Shown: positions 1 through 8,800, counted from the stretch's first letter. The stretch: 64,000 nt of DNA from Streptomyces sp. PKU-EA00015 (GCF_013387495.1 NZ_JABZEE010000011.1:186001-250000), one strand, 5' to 3'. Notes: generated from the letters alone by a model not told the origin. Translations and numbers: made by a program.

Positions 1-578
1 CCGAGGCGCTCTTCGCGCACGTCGCGGGCCTCAAGGTGGTCTCCCCCTCCAACGCCTCCGACGCCTACTGGATGCTCCAGCAGGCCGTCCAGAGCGACGA
101 CCCGGTGATCTTCTTCGAGCCGAAGCGGCGCTACTGGGACAAGGGCGAGGTAGACACCGAGGCGATCCCCGGCCCGCTGCACACGGCGCGCGTCGCCCGG
201 CCCGGCACGGACATCACCCTCGCCGCCTACGGCCCGATGGTGAAGGTCTGCGTCGAGGCCGCGGCCGCGGCGGCCGAGGAGGGCAAGTCGGTCGAGGTCC
301 TCGACCTGCGCTCGATGTCCCCGATCGACTTCGACACGATCCAGACGTCCGTCGAGAAGACCGGCCGGCTGGTCGTGGTCCACGAGGCCCCCGTCTTCTA
401 CGGCTCCGGCGCGGAGATCGCCGCCCGTATCACCGAGCGGTGCTTCTTCCACCTGGAGGCCCCGGTGCTGAGGGTCGGCGGCTTCCACGCCCCGTACCCG
501 CCGGCCCGCCTGGAGGAGGAGTACCTTCCGGGACTGGACCGGGTGCTGGACGCCGTCGACCGCTCGCTCGCGTACTGA
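1..578 (+). CDS. 2-oxoisovalerate dehydrogenase E1 beta subunit (3' part)
   Basis: The gene enters from the left edge, with codons in frame from base 3. About 191 C-terminal residues are visible. They form the second half of the E1-beta pyrimidine-binding domain (FFEPKRRYW region) and the whole transketolase C-terminal domain (GRLVVVHEAP, GSGAEIAARI). E1-beta pairs with E1-alpha to decarboxylate branched-chain 2-oxoacids (or pyruvate) with thiamine diphosphate, and passes the acyl group to the E2 encoded 8 bp downstream. In Streptomyces this supplies branched starters for fatty acids and polyketides. The BkdB type is preferred over PdhB because of the downstream lipoyl E2, but the sequence alone does not settle the substrate. 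Confidence 0.9.
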   Translation, partial: EALFAHVAGLKVVSPSNASDAYWMLQQAVQSDDPVIFFEPKRRYWDKGEVDTEAIPGPLHTARVARPGTDITLAAYGPMVKVCVEAAAAAAEEGKSVEVLDLRSMSPIDFDTIQTSVEKTGRLVVVHEAPVFYGSGAEIAARITERCFFHLEAPVLRVGGFHAPYPPARLEEEYLPGLDRVLDAVDRSLAY

Positions 579-586
579 GGAGTGCC

Positions 587-1999
587 GTGACCATGACCGC
601 AGACACCTCCCTGCGCTTCCGCGAGTTCAAGATGCCCGACGTGGGCGAGGGACTCACCGAGGCCGAAATCCTCAAGTGGTACGTCCAGCCCGGTGACAGC
701 GTCACCGACGGCCAGGTCGTGTGCGAGGTCGAGACGGCGAAGGCGGCCGTCGAGCTGCCGATCCCGTACGACGGCGTCGTGCACGAGCTGCGTTTCGAGG
801 AGGGCACGACCGTCGACGTCGGCACGTCGATCATCACGATCGACGTGGCTCCCGGCGCGGGGCCGGCCGAGGAGCCGCCCCCGGCGGCCACCGAGCCGTC
901 GCTCGCCGCCGCCGAGCCGCCGCCCGCGTCCGAGCCGGAGCCGGAGGCCAAGCCGCAGGGCCGCCAGCCGGTCCTCGTGGGTTACGGCGTCGCCGAGTCG
1001 TCGACCAAGCGCCGTCCGCGCAAGGCCCCGGCCGGATCCGTCCCCGAGCAGGCCGCCACGGCCGCGATCCAGGCCGAGATGAACGGGGCCGCCCCGGCCC
1101 GTCCGCGTCCGCTCGCCAAGCCGCCGGTGCGCAAGCTCGCCAAGGACCTGGGCATCGACCTCGAGGCGGTCACGCCCACCGGCCCCGACGGGATCATCAC
1201 CCGCGAGGACGTGCACGCCGCCGCGGCACCCGCGCCGGTCGCCGCCCCCGAGCCGGTGGCGGCCGAGGCTCCCGCTCCCGTGTCCGTCCCCGCCGGTGCT
1301 CGTGAGACCCGTGTCCCGATCAAGGGCGTACGGAAGGCGACCGCTGCCGCGATGGTCGGCAGCGCCTTCACCGCGCCGCACGTCACCGAGTTCGTCACCC
1401 TCGACGTGACGCGCACGATGAAGCTGATCGAGGAGCTGAAGGCCGACAAGGAGATGGCGGGGCTGCGGGTCAACCCGCTGCTGCTGATCGCCAAGGCCCT
1501 GCTCGTCGCCATCAAGCGGAACCCGGGCATCAACGCCGCCTGGGACGAGGCCAACCAGGAGATCGTCCAGAAGCACTACGTCAACCTGGGCATCGCCGCG
1601 GCCACCCCGCGCGGTCTGATCGTGCCGAACATCAAGGACGCGCACGACAAGACCCTGCCGGAACTGGCCGAGGCGCTGGGCGAGCTCGTGGCCACCGCGC
1701 GCGAGGGCAAGACCACCCCGGCGGCCATGCAGGGCGGCACCGTGACCATCACCAACGTCGGCGTCTTCGGCGTCGACACCGGCACGCCGATCCTGAACCC
1801 CGGCGAGTCCGCGATCCTCGCGGTCGGCGCGATCAAGCTCCAGCCGTGGGTCCACAAGGGGAAGGTGAAGCCTCGCCAGGTCACCACGCTCGCGCTCTCC
1901 TTCGACCACCGGCTGGTCGACGGTGAACTGGGCTCCAAGGTCCTCGCCGACGTCGCGGCGATCCTGGAGAACCCGAAGCGGCTCATCACCTGGGCCTGA
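587..1999 (+). CDS. 2-oxoacid dehydrogenase E2 (dihydrolipoamide acyltransferase)
   Basis: This E2 core has about 470 residues. It contains one lipoyl domain with the lipoylated lysine in VETAKAAVELP (about residue 52), an Ala/Pro/Glu-rich linker, a peripheral-subunit-binding domain (VRKLAKDLGIDLEAVTPTG), a second linker, and a catalytic domain ending in the active-site motif SFDHRLVDGELG. It transfers the acyl group from E1 to CoA and forms the core of the complex. The start is either GTG 587 or ATG 593. AGGAG at 578-582 lies 4 and 10 nt before them, so both are possible. It follows E1-beta in one operon and is the last gene before a strong terminator. A single lipoyl domain is typical of branched-chain E2s. 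Confidence 0.92.
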   Translation: MTMTADTSLRFREFKMPDVGEGLTEAEILKWYVQPGDSVTDGQVVCEVETAKAAVELPIPYDGVVHELRFEEGTTVDVGTSIITIDVAPGAGPAEEPPPAATEPSLAAAEPPPASEPEPEAKPQGRQPVLVGYGVAESSTKRRPRKAPAGSVPEQAATAAIQAEMNGAAPARPRPLAKPPVRKLAKDLGIDLEAVTPTGPDGIITREDVHAAAAPAPVAAPEPVAAEAPAPVSVPAGARETRVPIKGVRKATAAAMVGSAFTAPHVTEFVTLDVTRTMKLIEELKADKEMAGLRVNPLLLIAKALLVAIKRNPGINAAWDEANQEIVQKHYVNLGIAAATPRGLIVPNIKDAHDKTLPELAEALGELVATAREGKTTPAAMQGGTVTITNVGVFGVDTGTPILNPGESAILAVGAIKLQPWVHKGKVKPRQVTTLALSFDHRLVDGELGSKVLADVAAILENPKRLITWA

Positions 2000-2005
2000 C
2001 GGGCC

Positions 2006-2021
2006 TGTTCCACGTGAAACA
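2006..2021. other. parS-type ParB-binding site
   Basis: TGTTCCACGTGAAACA matches the general bacterial parS consensus TGTTNCACGTGAAACA at every defined position. It differs by one base from the usual Streptomyces core GTTTCACGTGAAAC. It lies 7 bp after the E2 stop codon. Known parS sites cluster around oriC, and the gene neighbourhood looks origin-proximal. ParB binding here is inferred, not shown. Confidence 0.75.
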
Positions 2022-2046
2022 CCCCCGGTGAACCCACCGGGCACGG

Positions 2047-2075
2047 AAGCCCCGTCCGTATCGCGGACGGGGCTT
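2047..2075 (+). terminator. Rho-independent terminator after the E2 gene
   Basis: A perfect 12-bp stem (AAGCCCCGTCCG and its complement) with a 5-nt TATCG loop is followed by a short T-rich stretch. It ends the ketoacid dehydrogenase operon and insulates the GntR gene. Confidence 0.85.
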
Positions 2076-2109
2076 TCTGGTTGAAGTCTGTTGTATCTAT
2101 GCTGTGTGC

Positions 2110-2772
2110 ATGCCTGCCGCCTCCGCGCCCCCCGTCAGACAGCCCCCGGCCGCCGACCGCGTCTACACCCACATCAAGCAGGCCGTCCTCGACCGGCAGT
2201 ACGAGGGCGGGACGCTCCTCACGGAGGGCGAGCTGGCCGAGGCCGTCGGCGTCTCCCGCACCCCCGTGCGCGAGGCACTCCTCAAGCTCGAGGTCGAAGG
2301 GCTGATCAAGCTCTACCCGAAGAAGGGTGCGCTGGTCCTCGCCGTCTCCGCGCAGGAGATCGCGGACGTCGTCGAAACGCGGCTGCTGGTGGAGGAGTTC
2401 GCCGTGCGCAAGGCGGTGCCCGCGCCCGCCGCACTCGTCGCCCGCCTCCAGGAGCTCCTCGACGAGCAGCAGCGGCACGCCGCCGCCGGCGACCTCGCCG
2501 CCTTCGCCGTCAGCGACCGCTGCTTCCACGCCGAGATCGTCCGCCACGCGGGCAACGAGATCCTCTCCAAGCTCTACGACCAGCTGCGCGACCGCCAGTT
2601 GCGCATGGGCGTCGCGATGATGCAGGCACTCCCCGACCGGGTCACCAGGAACCACACCGAGCACGCCGAGATCCTCGAGAGGATCCGGGCCGGTGACGCG
2701 GACGGCGCCGCCGAGTGCGTGCGCAGCCACCTCAGCCGCGTCAAGGTGCTGGTGCGGGGTGAGGAACGGTGA
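2110..2772 (+). CDS. GntR-family (FadR/FCD type) transcriptional regulator
   Basis: This 220-residue repressor-type regulator has an N-terminal winged helix (residues about 15-80; ELAEAVGVSRTPVREALLKL is the recognition part) and an all-helical FCD ligand domain. Ligand-site residues are visible in FHAEIVRHAGN and NHTEHAEIL, the Asp/His pattern that binds metal or carboxylates. An in-frame GTG lies two codons upstream (2104). The leader before it is unusually AT-rich (TTGTATCTATG), suggesting that promoter and operator lie directly against the start. The stop overlaps the start of the downstream transporter by 4 nt (GTGA), so the regulator probably controls that transporter. The ligand is not identifiable. 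Confidence 0.9.
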   Translation: MPAASAPPVRQPPAADRVYTHIKQAVLDRQYEGGTLLTEGELAEAVGVSRTPVREALLKLEVEGLIKLYPKKGALVLAVSAQEIADVVETRLLVEEFAVRKAVPAPAALVARLQELLDEQQRHAAAGDLAAFAVSDRCFHAEIVRHAGNEILSKLYDQLRDRQLRMGVAMMQALPDRVTRNHTEHAEILERIRAGDADGAAECVRSHLSRVKVLVRGEER

Positions 2773-4076
2773 GCGCGTCCTCCTGCGAGGTGTCCCTCCC
2801 CAGTGATCCCCCCGGCGGCCGACGGGCCGCCGCCGTCTGGGGCATCGGCGTCGCGGTCTACTTCGTCGCCGTCATATTCCGTACGTCCCTGGGCGTCGCC
2901 GGACTCGACGCCGCCGACCGCTTCGACGTCAACGCCTCGGCCCTGTCGACCTTCTCGATCCTGCAGCTGCTCGTCTACGCGGGCATGCAGATACCCGTCG
3001 GCCTGATGGTCGACCGGCTCGGCACCAAGAAGGTCCTCACCATCGGCGTGGTGCTGTTCACCGTCGGCCAGCTCGGGTTCGCCCTCTCGCCCTCGTACGG
3101 CATGGCGCTCGCGTCCCGTGCGCTGCTCGGCTGCGGCGACGCCATGACGTTCATCAGCGTGCTGCGGCTCGGCACCCGCTGGTTCCCCGCCCGGCGCGGT
3201 CCCCTCATCGCGCAGATCGCCGCGCTGTTCGGCATGGCGGGCAACCTGGTCTCCACCCTCGTCATCGCCCGCATGCTGCACGGCGTGGGCTGGACCGCCA
3301 CCTTCGCCGGCAGCGCCGCGGCCGGCCTCGTCGTGCTCGTCCTGATGCTCCTCTTCCTCAAGGACCACCCCGAGGGCCACGAGCCGCCACCCGTCCGGCA
3401 CACGGGCGCCGCGTTCGTTCGGCGTCAGATCGCCGCGTCCTGGCGCGAGCCGGGCACCCGGCTCGGCATGTGGGTGCACTTCACCACCCAGTTCCCCGCC
3501 ATGGTGTTCCTGCTGCTGTGGGGGATGCCGTTCCTCGTGGAGGCGCAGGGGCTGACGCGTGAGAGCGCCGGCGCTCTGCTGACTCTCGTCGTGGCGTCCA
3601 ACATGGTCGTCGGCCTCGTCTACGGGCAGATCATCGCGCGCCACCATGCGGCACGCACCCCGCTGGCGCTCGGCACCATAGGCGCCAGCGCCCTGCTATG
3701 GGCGGCCACCATCGTGTACCCCGGCGACACCGCCCCCCTGTGGCTGCTCATCACCCTGTGCACCGTGCTCGGCGCCTGCGGGCCCGCCTCGATGATCGGC
3801 TTCGACTTCGCGCGGCCCGCCAATCCGCCCGAACGTCAGGGGACGGCGTCCGGCATCGTCAACATGGGCGGTTTCGTCGCCTCGATGACCACGCTGCTCG
3901 CGGTGGGCGTGCTGCTGGACGCGACCGGTGACGACTACCGGATCGCGTTCTCGTCCGTCTTCGTGCTCCAGGCCCTGGGGGTCGCCCAGATCCTGCGGCT
4001 GCGGGCGCGCACGGTGCGGCGCGAGCGCGAGCGCCTGGTGGCGAGCCGGGTGGAGGCCGTGCACGTGCCGGTCTGA
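2769..4076 (+). CDS. MFS transporter
   Basis: The protein has 435 residues with about 12 membrane segments. The MFS signature lies between segments 2 and 3 (VGLMVDRLGTKKVL), and a conserved loop follows (SRALLGCGDAMTF). The overall pattern resembles nitrate/nitrite-porter-like and organic-acid MFS proteins, but the substrate cannot be read from sequence. The GTG start overlaps the GntR stop by 4 nt, so the two are translationally coupled. The GntR protein is the likely local regulator, which suggests uptake of a small carboxylate or a similar nutrient (inference). Confidence 0.85.
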   Translation: MSASSCEVSLPSDPPGGRRAAAVWGIGVAVYFVAVIFRTSLGVAGLDAADRFDVNASALSTFSILQLLVYAGMQIPVGLMVDRLGTKKVLTIGVVLFTVGQLGFALSPSYGMALASRALLGCGDAMTFISVLRLGTRWFPARRGPLIAQIAALFGMAGNLVSTLVIARMLHGVGWTATFAGSAAAGLVVLVLMLLFLKDHPEGHEPPPVRHTGAAFVRRQIAASWREPGTRLGMWVHFTTQFPAMVFLLLWGMPFLVEAQGLTRESAGALLTLVVASNMVVGLVYGQIIARHHAARTPLALGTIGASALLWAATIVYPGDTAPLWLLITLCTVLGACGPASMIGFDFARPANPPERQGTASGIVNMGGFVASMTTLLAVGVLLDATGDDYRIAFSSVFVLQALGVAQILRLRARTVRRERERLVASRVEAVHVPV

Positions 4077-4101
4077 CCGCCACCCGCCACGGGCGACGGC
4101 A

Positions 4102-4123
4102 GGGGGCGGGTGCGCCCGCCCCC
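4102..4123. terminator. Bidirectional terminator
   Basis: A 9-bp GC stem (GGGGGCGGG with CCCGCCCCC) with a TGCG loop lies between the convergent MFS gene and the mycothiol-dependent enzyme gene. Confidence 0.7.
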
Positions 4124-4134
4124 CAGCGCCTTCG

Positions 4135-4959
4135 TCAGGGCGTGACCGCGATGACGCGCAGGATCGCCTCGGCCGCCTCCGCGTCGCCGTCGACCTTGAC
4201 CCGGTCCGCCACGGCCGCGGGCCGCACCCGGCCGCATGCCAGCCGGTAGAACGTCTCCCAGTCCGTCGTGAACGTCACCAGCGGGCCCAGTGACGGCGAA
4301 CCGTCCACCGAGCCGTGCCCGTCGGCGTCCACCCGCACGGTCCGCAGGAACTCCACCGGGCCGCTCACGTCGAAGACCACGGCCGAATTCGGCGGCGTGC
4401 CCGCGTCCTTGGCCACCACCTTGGGCAGGGCCTCGAGCAGGCAGTCCCGCGTCACGTACGCACCCGGCGAGTCCAGGTTTCCCGGCTTGCCGAGCGCCAC
4501 GCGCAGATCCTGCTCGTGCACCCACGTGTCGAACGCGCGCATCCGGTAGGCGAGTTCGAGGGTCTGCTCGGCCCCCAGCGGGGCCCGGACCGGAGTGTCG
4601 GGGGCGCGGTTCTCGTTGCGCAGCTGACGGGCCCGGCGGATCATCGTGTACTCGAGCTCGGCCGTCATCTCCGGGGAGGTGTGGTGCCGGCGCACATCGA
4701 CCTGCATCTCCATGTAGCGCGCGAACTCGCTCCGCACGTGGTAGAGATCGCGCGGCAGCGAGTGGATCGGGCGCGGGTCGCCGAGCATCTCGCACTCCAT
4801 GCCGATGACGTGCGACACGATGTCCCGCACCGACCAGGCCGGGCAGGGGGTGGCGCGGTTCCACTCGCCCTCGGGGAGCGGCTGCACCAGCTCGGCTATC
4901 GACTCGACTGCGTGGGTCCAGGCATCGGCGTAGTTCTGGAGGCTGGGATGGACGGTCAC
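4135..4959 (-). CDS. Maleylpyruvate isomerase family mycothiol-dependent enzyme
   Basis: The protein has 274 residues. The N-terminal DinB-like four-helix domain carries the expected metal-ligand motifs: a histidine in RDIVSHVIGME and the pair in TWVHEQDLR. A C-terminal SCP2-like alpha/beta domain follows. Family members use mycothiol, the actinobacterial thiol, with a divalent metal for isomerisation or S-transfer. The substrate is unknown. The GTG start at 4959 is chosen because GAGGGG lies 4 nt upstream; the frame stays open beyond it but without a better ribosome site. It is divergent from the nitrilase-family gene. Confidence 0.85.
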   Translation of the reverse strand: MTVHPSLQNYADAWTHAVESIAELVQPLPEGEWNRATPCPAWSVRDIVSHVIGMECEMLGDPRPIHSLPRDLYHVRSEFARYMEMQVDVRRHHTSPEMTAELEYTMIRRARQLRNENRAPDTPVRAPLGAEQTLELAYRMRAFDTWVHEQDLRVALGKPGNLDSPGAYVTRDCLLEALPKVVAKDAGTPPNSAVVFDVSGPVEFLRTVRVDADGHGSVDGSPSLGPLVTFTTDWETFYRLACGRVRPAAVADRVKVDGDAEAAEAILRVIAVTP

Positions 4960-5097
4960 GGGACCCCTCGGCGGTCGTACGCGGGCAAACTGGACTGGCG
5001 GCGGTCTGTGGGGGTCCGGGGGTGGCCCCCGGATGAGCACAGTACGCTGCCCGAAGGCACCCCGGCAGTGCTTTCGTGTGACGATCGTAGGCCCGAG

Positions 5098-5130
5098 TTG
5101 ACAGCTCGAATGCCAGGACGGTGGTAGTGT
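5098..5130 (+). promoter_or_regulatory. Candidate promoter for the C-N hydrolase gene
   Basis: TTGACA at 5098-5103 is a perfect -35 hexamer. The following TAGTGT (5125-5130) overlaps the GTG start with a long 21-bp gap, while TGGTAG at 5122 gives 18 bp but is a weak -10. Either would give an almost leaderless transcript. Confidence 0.35.
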
Positions 5131-5935
5131 GCGCGCCTCGCTCGTGCAGATCGCAGTAGACCCGGACGAATCGGTCGATTCTCGCAGGCGCCGCGTCGCC
5201 GCGCTGGTACGCGAGCAACGGGACGCCGACCTGGTGATCCTTCCCGAGCTCTGGCCCGTCGGCGCCTTCGCCTACCAGCAGTTCGAGGCGGAGGCCGAGA
5301 CGCCGGCCGGGCCGACGTACGCGGCCATGGCCGGAGCCGCGCGCGACGCCGGCGTCTGGCTGCACGCCGGCTCGATCGTCGAGCGGGACGGCGACGGCAC
5401 GCTCTACAACACCGCACTCGTCATCGCGCCCGACGGCCGGATGGCCGCCGTCTACCGCAAGATCCACCGTTTCGGCTTCGACAAGGGCGAGGCCGTGATG
5501 ATGGGCGCCGGCGAGGAACTGGTGACCGTGTCCCTGCCCGGTGCGCTCACCCTCGGCCTCGCCACCTGCTACGACCTGCGCTTCCCCGAACTGTTCCGCG
5601 GCCTCGTCGACGCCGGCGCCCAGGCGCTCGTCGTCCCGGCCGGCTGGCCGGCCCGCCGCCGCGAGCACTGGACTCTGCTGGCCCGTGCCCGCGCCGTCGA
5701 GAACCAGGCGTACGTGCTCGCCTGCGGGACCGCGGGCACGCACGCCGACGTCGAACAGGCCGGGCACAGCATCGTCGTCGACCCCTGGGGCGAGGTCCTC
5801 GCCGAGGCCGGCCCCGACGAGGAGGTGCTGACCGTGGACCTCGACCCGTCGAAGGTGGAGAAGACCCGGGAGCTCTTCCCGGCGCTCAAGGACCGCCGCC
5901 TGGGCCTGCCGGTCCCGCCGGGCCGGTCCGGGTAG
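5129..5935 (+). CDS. Carbon-nitrogen hydrolase (nitrilase superfamily)
   Basis: The protein has 268 residues. The Glu-Lys-Cys catalytic triad is clear: E40 in VILPELW, K111 in VYRKIHRFGF and C147 in LATCYDLRFPE. The family hydrolyses amide bonds of small molecules, usually as a cytoplasmic homodimer. The C-terminal EKTRELFPALKDRR resembles omega-amidase/Nit-like subfamilies, so deaminated glutathione-type or 2-oxo-amide substrates are possible but not proven. The GTG start fits the first beta strand (RASLVQIAVD) and has almost no ribosome-binding site. The gene ends 1 nt before the convergent LURP-one-like gene. Confidence 0.88.
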   Translation: MRASLVQIAVDPDESVDSRRRRVAALVREQRDADLVILPELWPVGAFAYQQFEAEAETPAGPTYAAMAGAARDAGVWLHAGSIVERDGDGTLYNTALVIAPDGRMAAVYRKIHRFGFDKGEAVMMGAGEELVTVSLPGALTLGLATCYDLRFPELFRGLVDAGAQALVVPAGWPARRREHWTLLARARAVENQAYVLACGTAGTHADVEQAGHSIVVDPWGEVLAEAGPDEEVLTVDLDPSKVEKTRELFPALKDRRLGLPVPPGRSG

Positions 5936-5936
5936 C

Positions 5937-6431
5937 TCACCCCTCCTCCCGCTCCTTCTCCGCCATCCGGATCACGCACTCCGCGACGGCGATCAGCAGC
6001 GCGGCGTCCGCGTCCTCGCGCACGACGTCCACGCCGTACGTGTCCCGCGGCGTCAGCCACCGCCGCGAGATGTGCGCCAGCAGTTCGCCCTCGTACTGGA
6101 CGGCGAACTCCCGGTCCAGGATCCGCCCGCTGACGTCCAGAGCGGTGCCGTCGGCGAGCGTGACCCGGTAGTGGTTGCGCAGCAGCGACAGCCGCTTCCT
6201 GCGGATCGTGGCGAGGGCGGCCCCGTCCCGCTCGATCGTCATGGCATCCCGCAGGCCGAGCAGCCTCTGCCGCAGCGTGACGAGCACGTACCCGCTAGGG
6301 TCCTTGAGCTCCAGCGTGTCCCGCAGCCGCAGCGCCTTTCCGTCCACGAGGAAGGCGTGCCGCCCGTGCTCGTCGTCGATCCAGTAGTCGTCGCCGATCG
6401 CGAAGATCTTGTCCCGCACCAGGTAGGTCAT
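5937..6431 (-). CDS. LURP-one-related / YxjI-like protein
   Basis: The 164-residue protein has the tubby-like beta-barrel pattern of the LURP-one-related family: MTYLVRDKIFAIGDDYWI, then repeated beta strands including GRHAFLVDGKALRLRDTL and the late GVDVVREDADAALLIAVAEC helix. No signal peptide or membrane segment is seen. The biochemical role of bacterial members is unknown; scramblase-like or ligand-binding roles have been proposed from the fold. It is convergent with the nitrilase-family gene with practically no intergenic space. Confidence 0.82.
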   Translation of the reverse strand: MTYLVRDKIFAIGDDYWIDDEHGRHAFLVDGKALRLRDTLELKDPSGYVLVTLRQRLLGLRDAMTIERDGAALATIRRKRLSLLRNHYRVTLADGTALDVSGRILDREFAVQYEGELLAHISRRWLTPRDTYGVDVVREDADAALLIAVAECVIRMAEKEREEG

Positions 6432-6484
6432 GGGCGCACGGATTCCCGAATGAACTGACCGGTATGCCGGATTAGCCTGGTGGT

Positions 6485-6793
6485 ATGAGAGAGGAACTCA
6501 AGCACTGGTCCTCGGGGAACTGGCACGTCACAGAAGGGAAGGCCGACGATTTCATCGACGCCTGGACGGAATTCCTGGCGTGGACCAAGGGCGCCAACGA
6601 AGGGTTCGTGAAGGCCCGCCTCATCCGCGACCTGTCCGACCCGAACCACTTCGTGTCCTTCTCGGCGTGGCGGAGCCCTGAGGCGATGTCCGAATGGCAG
6701 GGCAAGCCCGAGTTCGCGGACCTCTTCGGGAAGTGCCGGGCACTGTGCGACGACATGACGAGCGGGATCTACGAGTCCACGGTGACGCTCTGA
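6485..6793 (+). CDS. Antibiotic biosynthesis monooxygenase (ABM) domain protein
   Basis: This is a 102-residue single-domain ferredoxin-like alpha/beta barrel with the ABM pattern: GNWHVTEGKADDFIDAWTEF, NHFVSFSAWRSPEAM and a C-terminal beta strand. Members act as cofactor-free monooxygenases, heme-degrading enzymes or simply small stress proteins, usually as dimers. The catalytic type cannot be assigned. It is a single-gene unit between the LURP-one-like and thioredoxin-NHL genes. Confidence 0.8.
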   Translation: MREELKHWSSGNWHVTEGKADDFIDAWTEFLAWTKGANEGFVKARLIRDLSDPNHFVSFSAWRSPEAMSEWQGKPEFADLFGKCRALCDDMTSGIYESTVTL

Positions 6794-6874
6794 CGGTCGC
6801 GCGGGGTCACGATCCGGCACCCGGGGCCGCACGGCCGTGATCCGGCATTCATACCCGGATGGCAAGCTTGAACC

Positions 6875-8686
6875 ATGAACGATGCCGCCCCGGCGCCCAC
6901 CCCCGCGCCCAGCCGCCGTGCCCGTGTCCGTGCCCCCGAGCTGATCGGCAAGGGCGGCTGGCTGAACACAGGTGACAAGCAGTACACCCTCGCGGACCTG
7001 CGAGGGCGCATTGTGGTCCTCGATTTCTGGACCTTCTGCTGCATCAACTGCCTCCACGTCCTCGACGAGCTCCGCGAGCTCGAGGAGAAGCACCGCGACA
7101 CCCTGGTGATCATCGGCGTGCACTCGCCGAAGTTCGTCCACGAGGCCGAGCACCAGGCCGTCGTCGACGCCGTCGAGCGGTACCAGGTCCACCACCCCGT
7201 CCTGGACGACCCCGAGCTCGCGACGTGGAAGCAGTACGCCGTACGGGCCTGGCCCACGCTCGTCGTCATCGACCCGGAGGGGTACGTCGTCGCCCAGCAC
7301 GCGGGCGAGGGGCATGCGCACGCCATCGAGAAGCTCGTGGAGGAGCTGGAGGCCGAGCACGCGGCCAAGGGGACGCTGCGGCGTGGTGACGGGCCCTATG
7401 TGGCGCCCGAGCCCGTGGCCACCGATCTGCGTTTCCCCGGCAAGGCGCTGCTCCTGCCGTCGGGCAACTTCCTCGTGTCCGACTCGACCCGGCACCAGCT
7501 CGTGGAGCTGGAGCCGGACGGCGAGAGCGTCGTGCGGCGGATCGGGGACGGCGAGTTCAACGAGCCGCAGGGGCTCGCGCTGCTTCCCCACGGCCGCGTC
7601 GCCGTCGCGGACACGGTGAACCACGCCATCCGCGCCTACGACCCCGAGACCGGTGCGATCGAGCTCCTCGCCGGGACCGGGAAGCAGTGGTGGCAGGGGT
7701 CGCCGACCTCGGGGCCCGCGCTGGAGGTCTCGCTGTCGTCGCCGTGGGACGTGGCCTGGTGGGACGGCAGGCTGTGGATCGCGATGGCCGGCGTGCACCA
7801 GCTGTGGACGTACGATCCCGACGCGGGCACCGTGCAGGTCGCCGCGGGCACGACCAACGAGGGCCTGGTGGACGGCCCGGCGGCCGAGGCGTGGTTCGCG
7901 CAGCCGTCCGGGCTCGCCGCGACCGGGGACCGGCTGTGGATCGCCGACTCGGAGACCTCGGCGGTCCGCTTCATCGACCGGGACATGCAGGTCCGCACGG
8001 CCGTCGGCACCGGTCTGTTCGACTTCGGGCACCGCGACGGGGACGCCGGACAGGCGCTGCTCCAGCACCCGCTGGGCGTCACCGCGCTGCCCGACGGCTC
8101 GGTGGCGATCAGCGACACGTACAACCACGCGCTGCGCCGCTTCGACCCGGCGACGAACGAGGTCACCACGCTGGCCACCGATCTGCGGGAGCCCAGCGGG
8201 GCCGCGCTCGTGGGCGACGACATCGTGGTCGTGGAATCGGCCCGGCACCGGCTGACCCGGCTGCGGCTGCCGGAGGAGGCCGTGCGCGTGGAGGGCGTCG
8301 CCCACCGCACCCAGCGCGCCGCGACCGACGTCGCGCCGGGCGCGCTCCGGCTGGACGTCGTCTTCCAGGCCCCGGCAGGCCAGAAGCTCGACACGCGCTA
8401 CGGGCCCTCGACCCGCCTGCTGGTCTCCTCCACCCCGCCCGAGCTGCTGCGCGCGGGCGAGGGCGCGGGGACGGATCTGAGCCGGGAGCTGGAGCTGAAC
8501 CCGGAGATCACCGAGGGCGTCCTGCACGTCTCGGCCATGGCGGCGTCCTGCGACGACGATCCTGCCAACCAGTACCCGGCCTGCCACGTACACCAGCAGG
8601 ACTGGGGCGTTCCGGTGCGCCTGACCGCCGGCGGCGCCGACCGACTGCCGCTCGTCCTGGCGGGGATGGACCCGGCGGCCGGGTAG
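6875..8686 (+). CDS. Thioredoxin-fold protein with NHL/beta-propeller repeats (NHLRC2-like)
   Basis: The protein has 603 residues. Residues about 20-170 form a TlpA/thioredoxin-like domain with a redox-active CxxC (Cys56 and Cys59 in FWTFCCINC). Residues about 180-470 form an NHL beta-propeller (GNFLVSDSTRHQLVEL, GRVAVADTVNHAIRAY, GSVAISDTYNHALRRF). A C-terminal beta domain follows. There is no signal peptide, so it is probably cytoplasmic. The same architecture occurs in animal NHLRC2. A thiol-disulfide function is expected from the CxxC, but partners are unknown. Confidence 0.88.
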   Translation: MNDAAPAPTPAPSRRARVRAPELIGKGGWLNTGDKQYTLADLRGRIVVLDFWTFCCINCLHVLDELRELEEKHRDTLVIIGVHSPKFVHEAEHQAVVDAVERYQVHHPVLDDPELATWKQYAVRAWPTLVVIDPEGYVVAQHAGEGHAHAIEKLVEELEAEHAAKGTLRRGDGPYVAPEPVATDLRFPGKALLLPSGNFLVSDSTRHQLVELEPDGESVVRRIGDGEFNEPQGLALLPHGRVAVADTVNHAIRAYDPETGAIELLAGTGKQWWQGSPTSGPALEVSLSSPWDVAWWDGRLWIAMAGVHQLWTYDPDAGTVQVAAGTTNEGLVDGPAAEAWFAQPSGLAATGDRLWIADSETSAVRFIDRDMQVRTAVGTGLFDFGHRDGDAGQALLQHPLGVTALPDGSVAISDTYNHALRRFDPATNEVTTLATDLREPSGAALVGDDIVVVESARHRLTRLRLPEEAVRVEGVAHRTQRAATDVAPGALRLDVVFQAPAGQKLDTRYGPSTRLLVSSTPPELLRAGEGAGTDLSRELELNPEITEGVLHVSAMAASCDDDPANQYPACHVHQQDWGVPVRLTAGGADRLPLVLAGMDPAAG

Positions 8687-8699
8687 GCCGAGACAGGTC

Positions 8700-8731
8700 C
8701 CGAGGCGGTCAGCGAGCCCTGGCCGCCTCGG
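8700..8731. terminator. Hairpin after the thioredoxin-NHL gene
   Basis: Nine-base arms (CCGAGGCGG and its complement) are separated by 14 nt, 13 nt after the stop codon. This is a likely terminator although no T run follows. Confidence 0.45.
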
Positions 8732-8800
8732 CGAGGCCCTTCATCAGGTCGTCCTTGTTCACGCAGGGCTGGAGCTCGACGTCCGCGCCGAGAGGTCGCC
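8709..8800 (-). pseudogene. Possible remnant of a gene 3' end
   Basis: On the minus strand a short reading frame ending at 8709 encodes GADVELQPCVNKDDLMKGLAEA and a few more residues. It has Streptomyces-like codon choice but no start or upstream body: the frame is lost within about 40 codons. It looks like the last codons of a vanished gene downstream of the aminopeptidase. I do not recognise the family. Confidence 0.25.
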
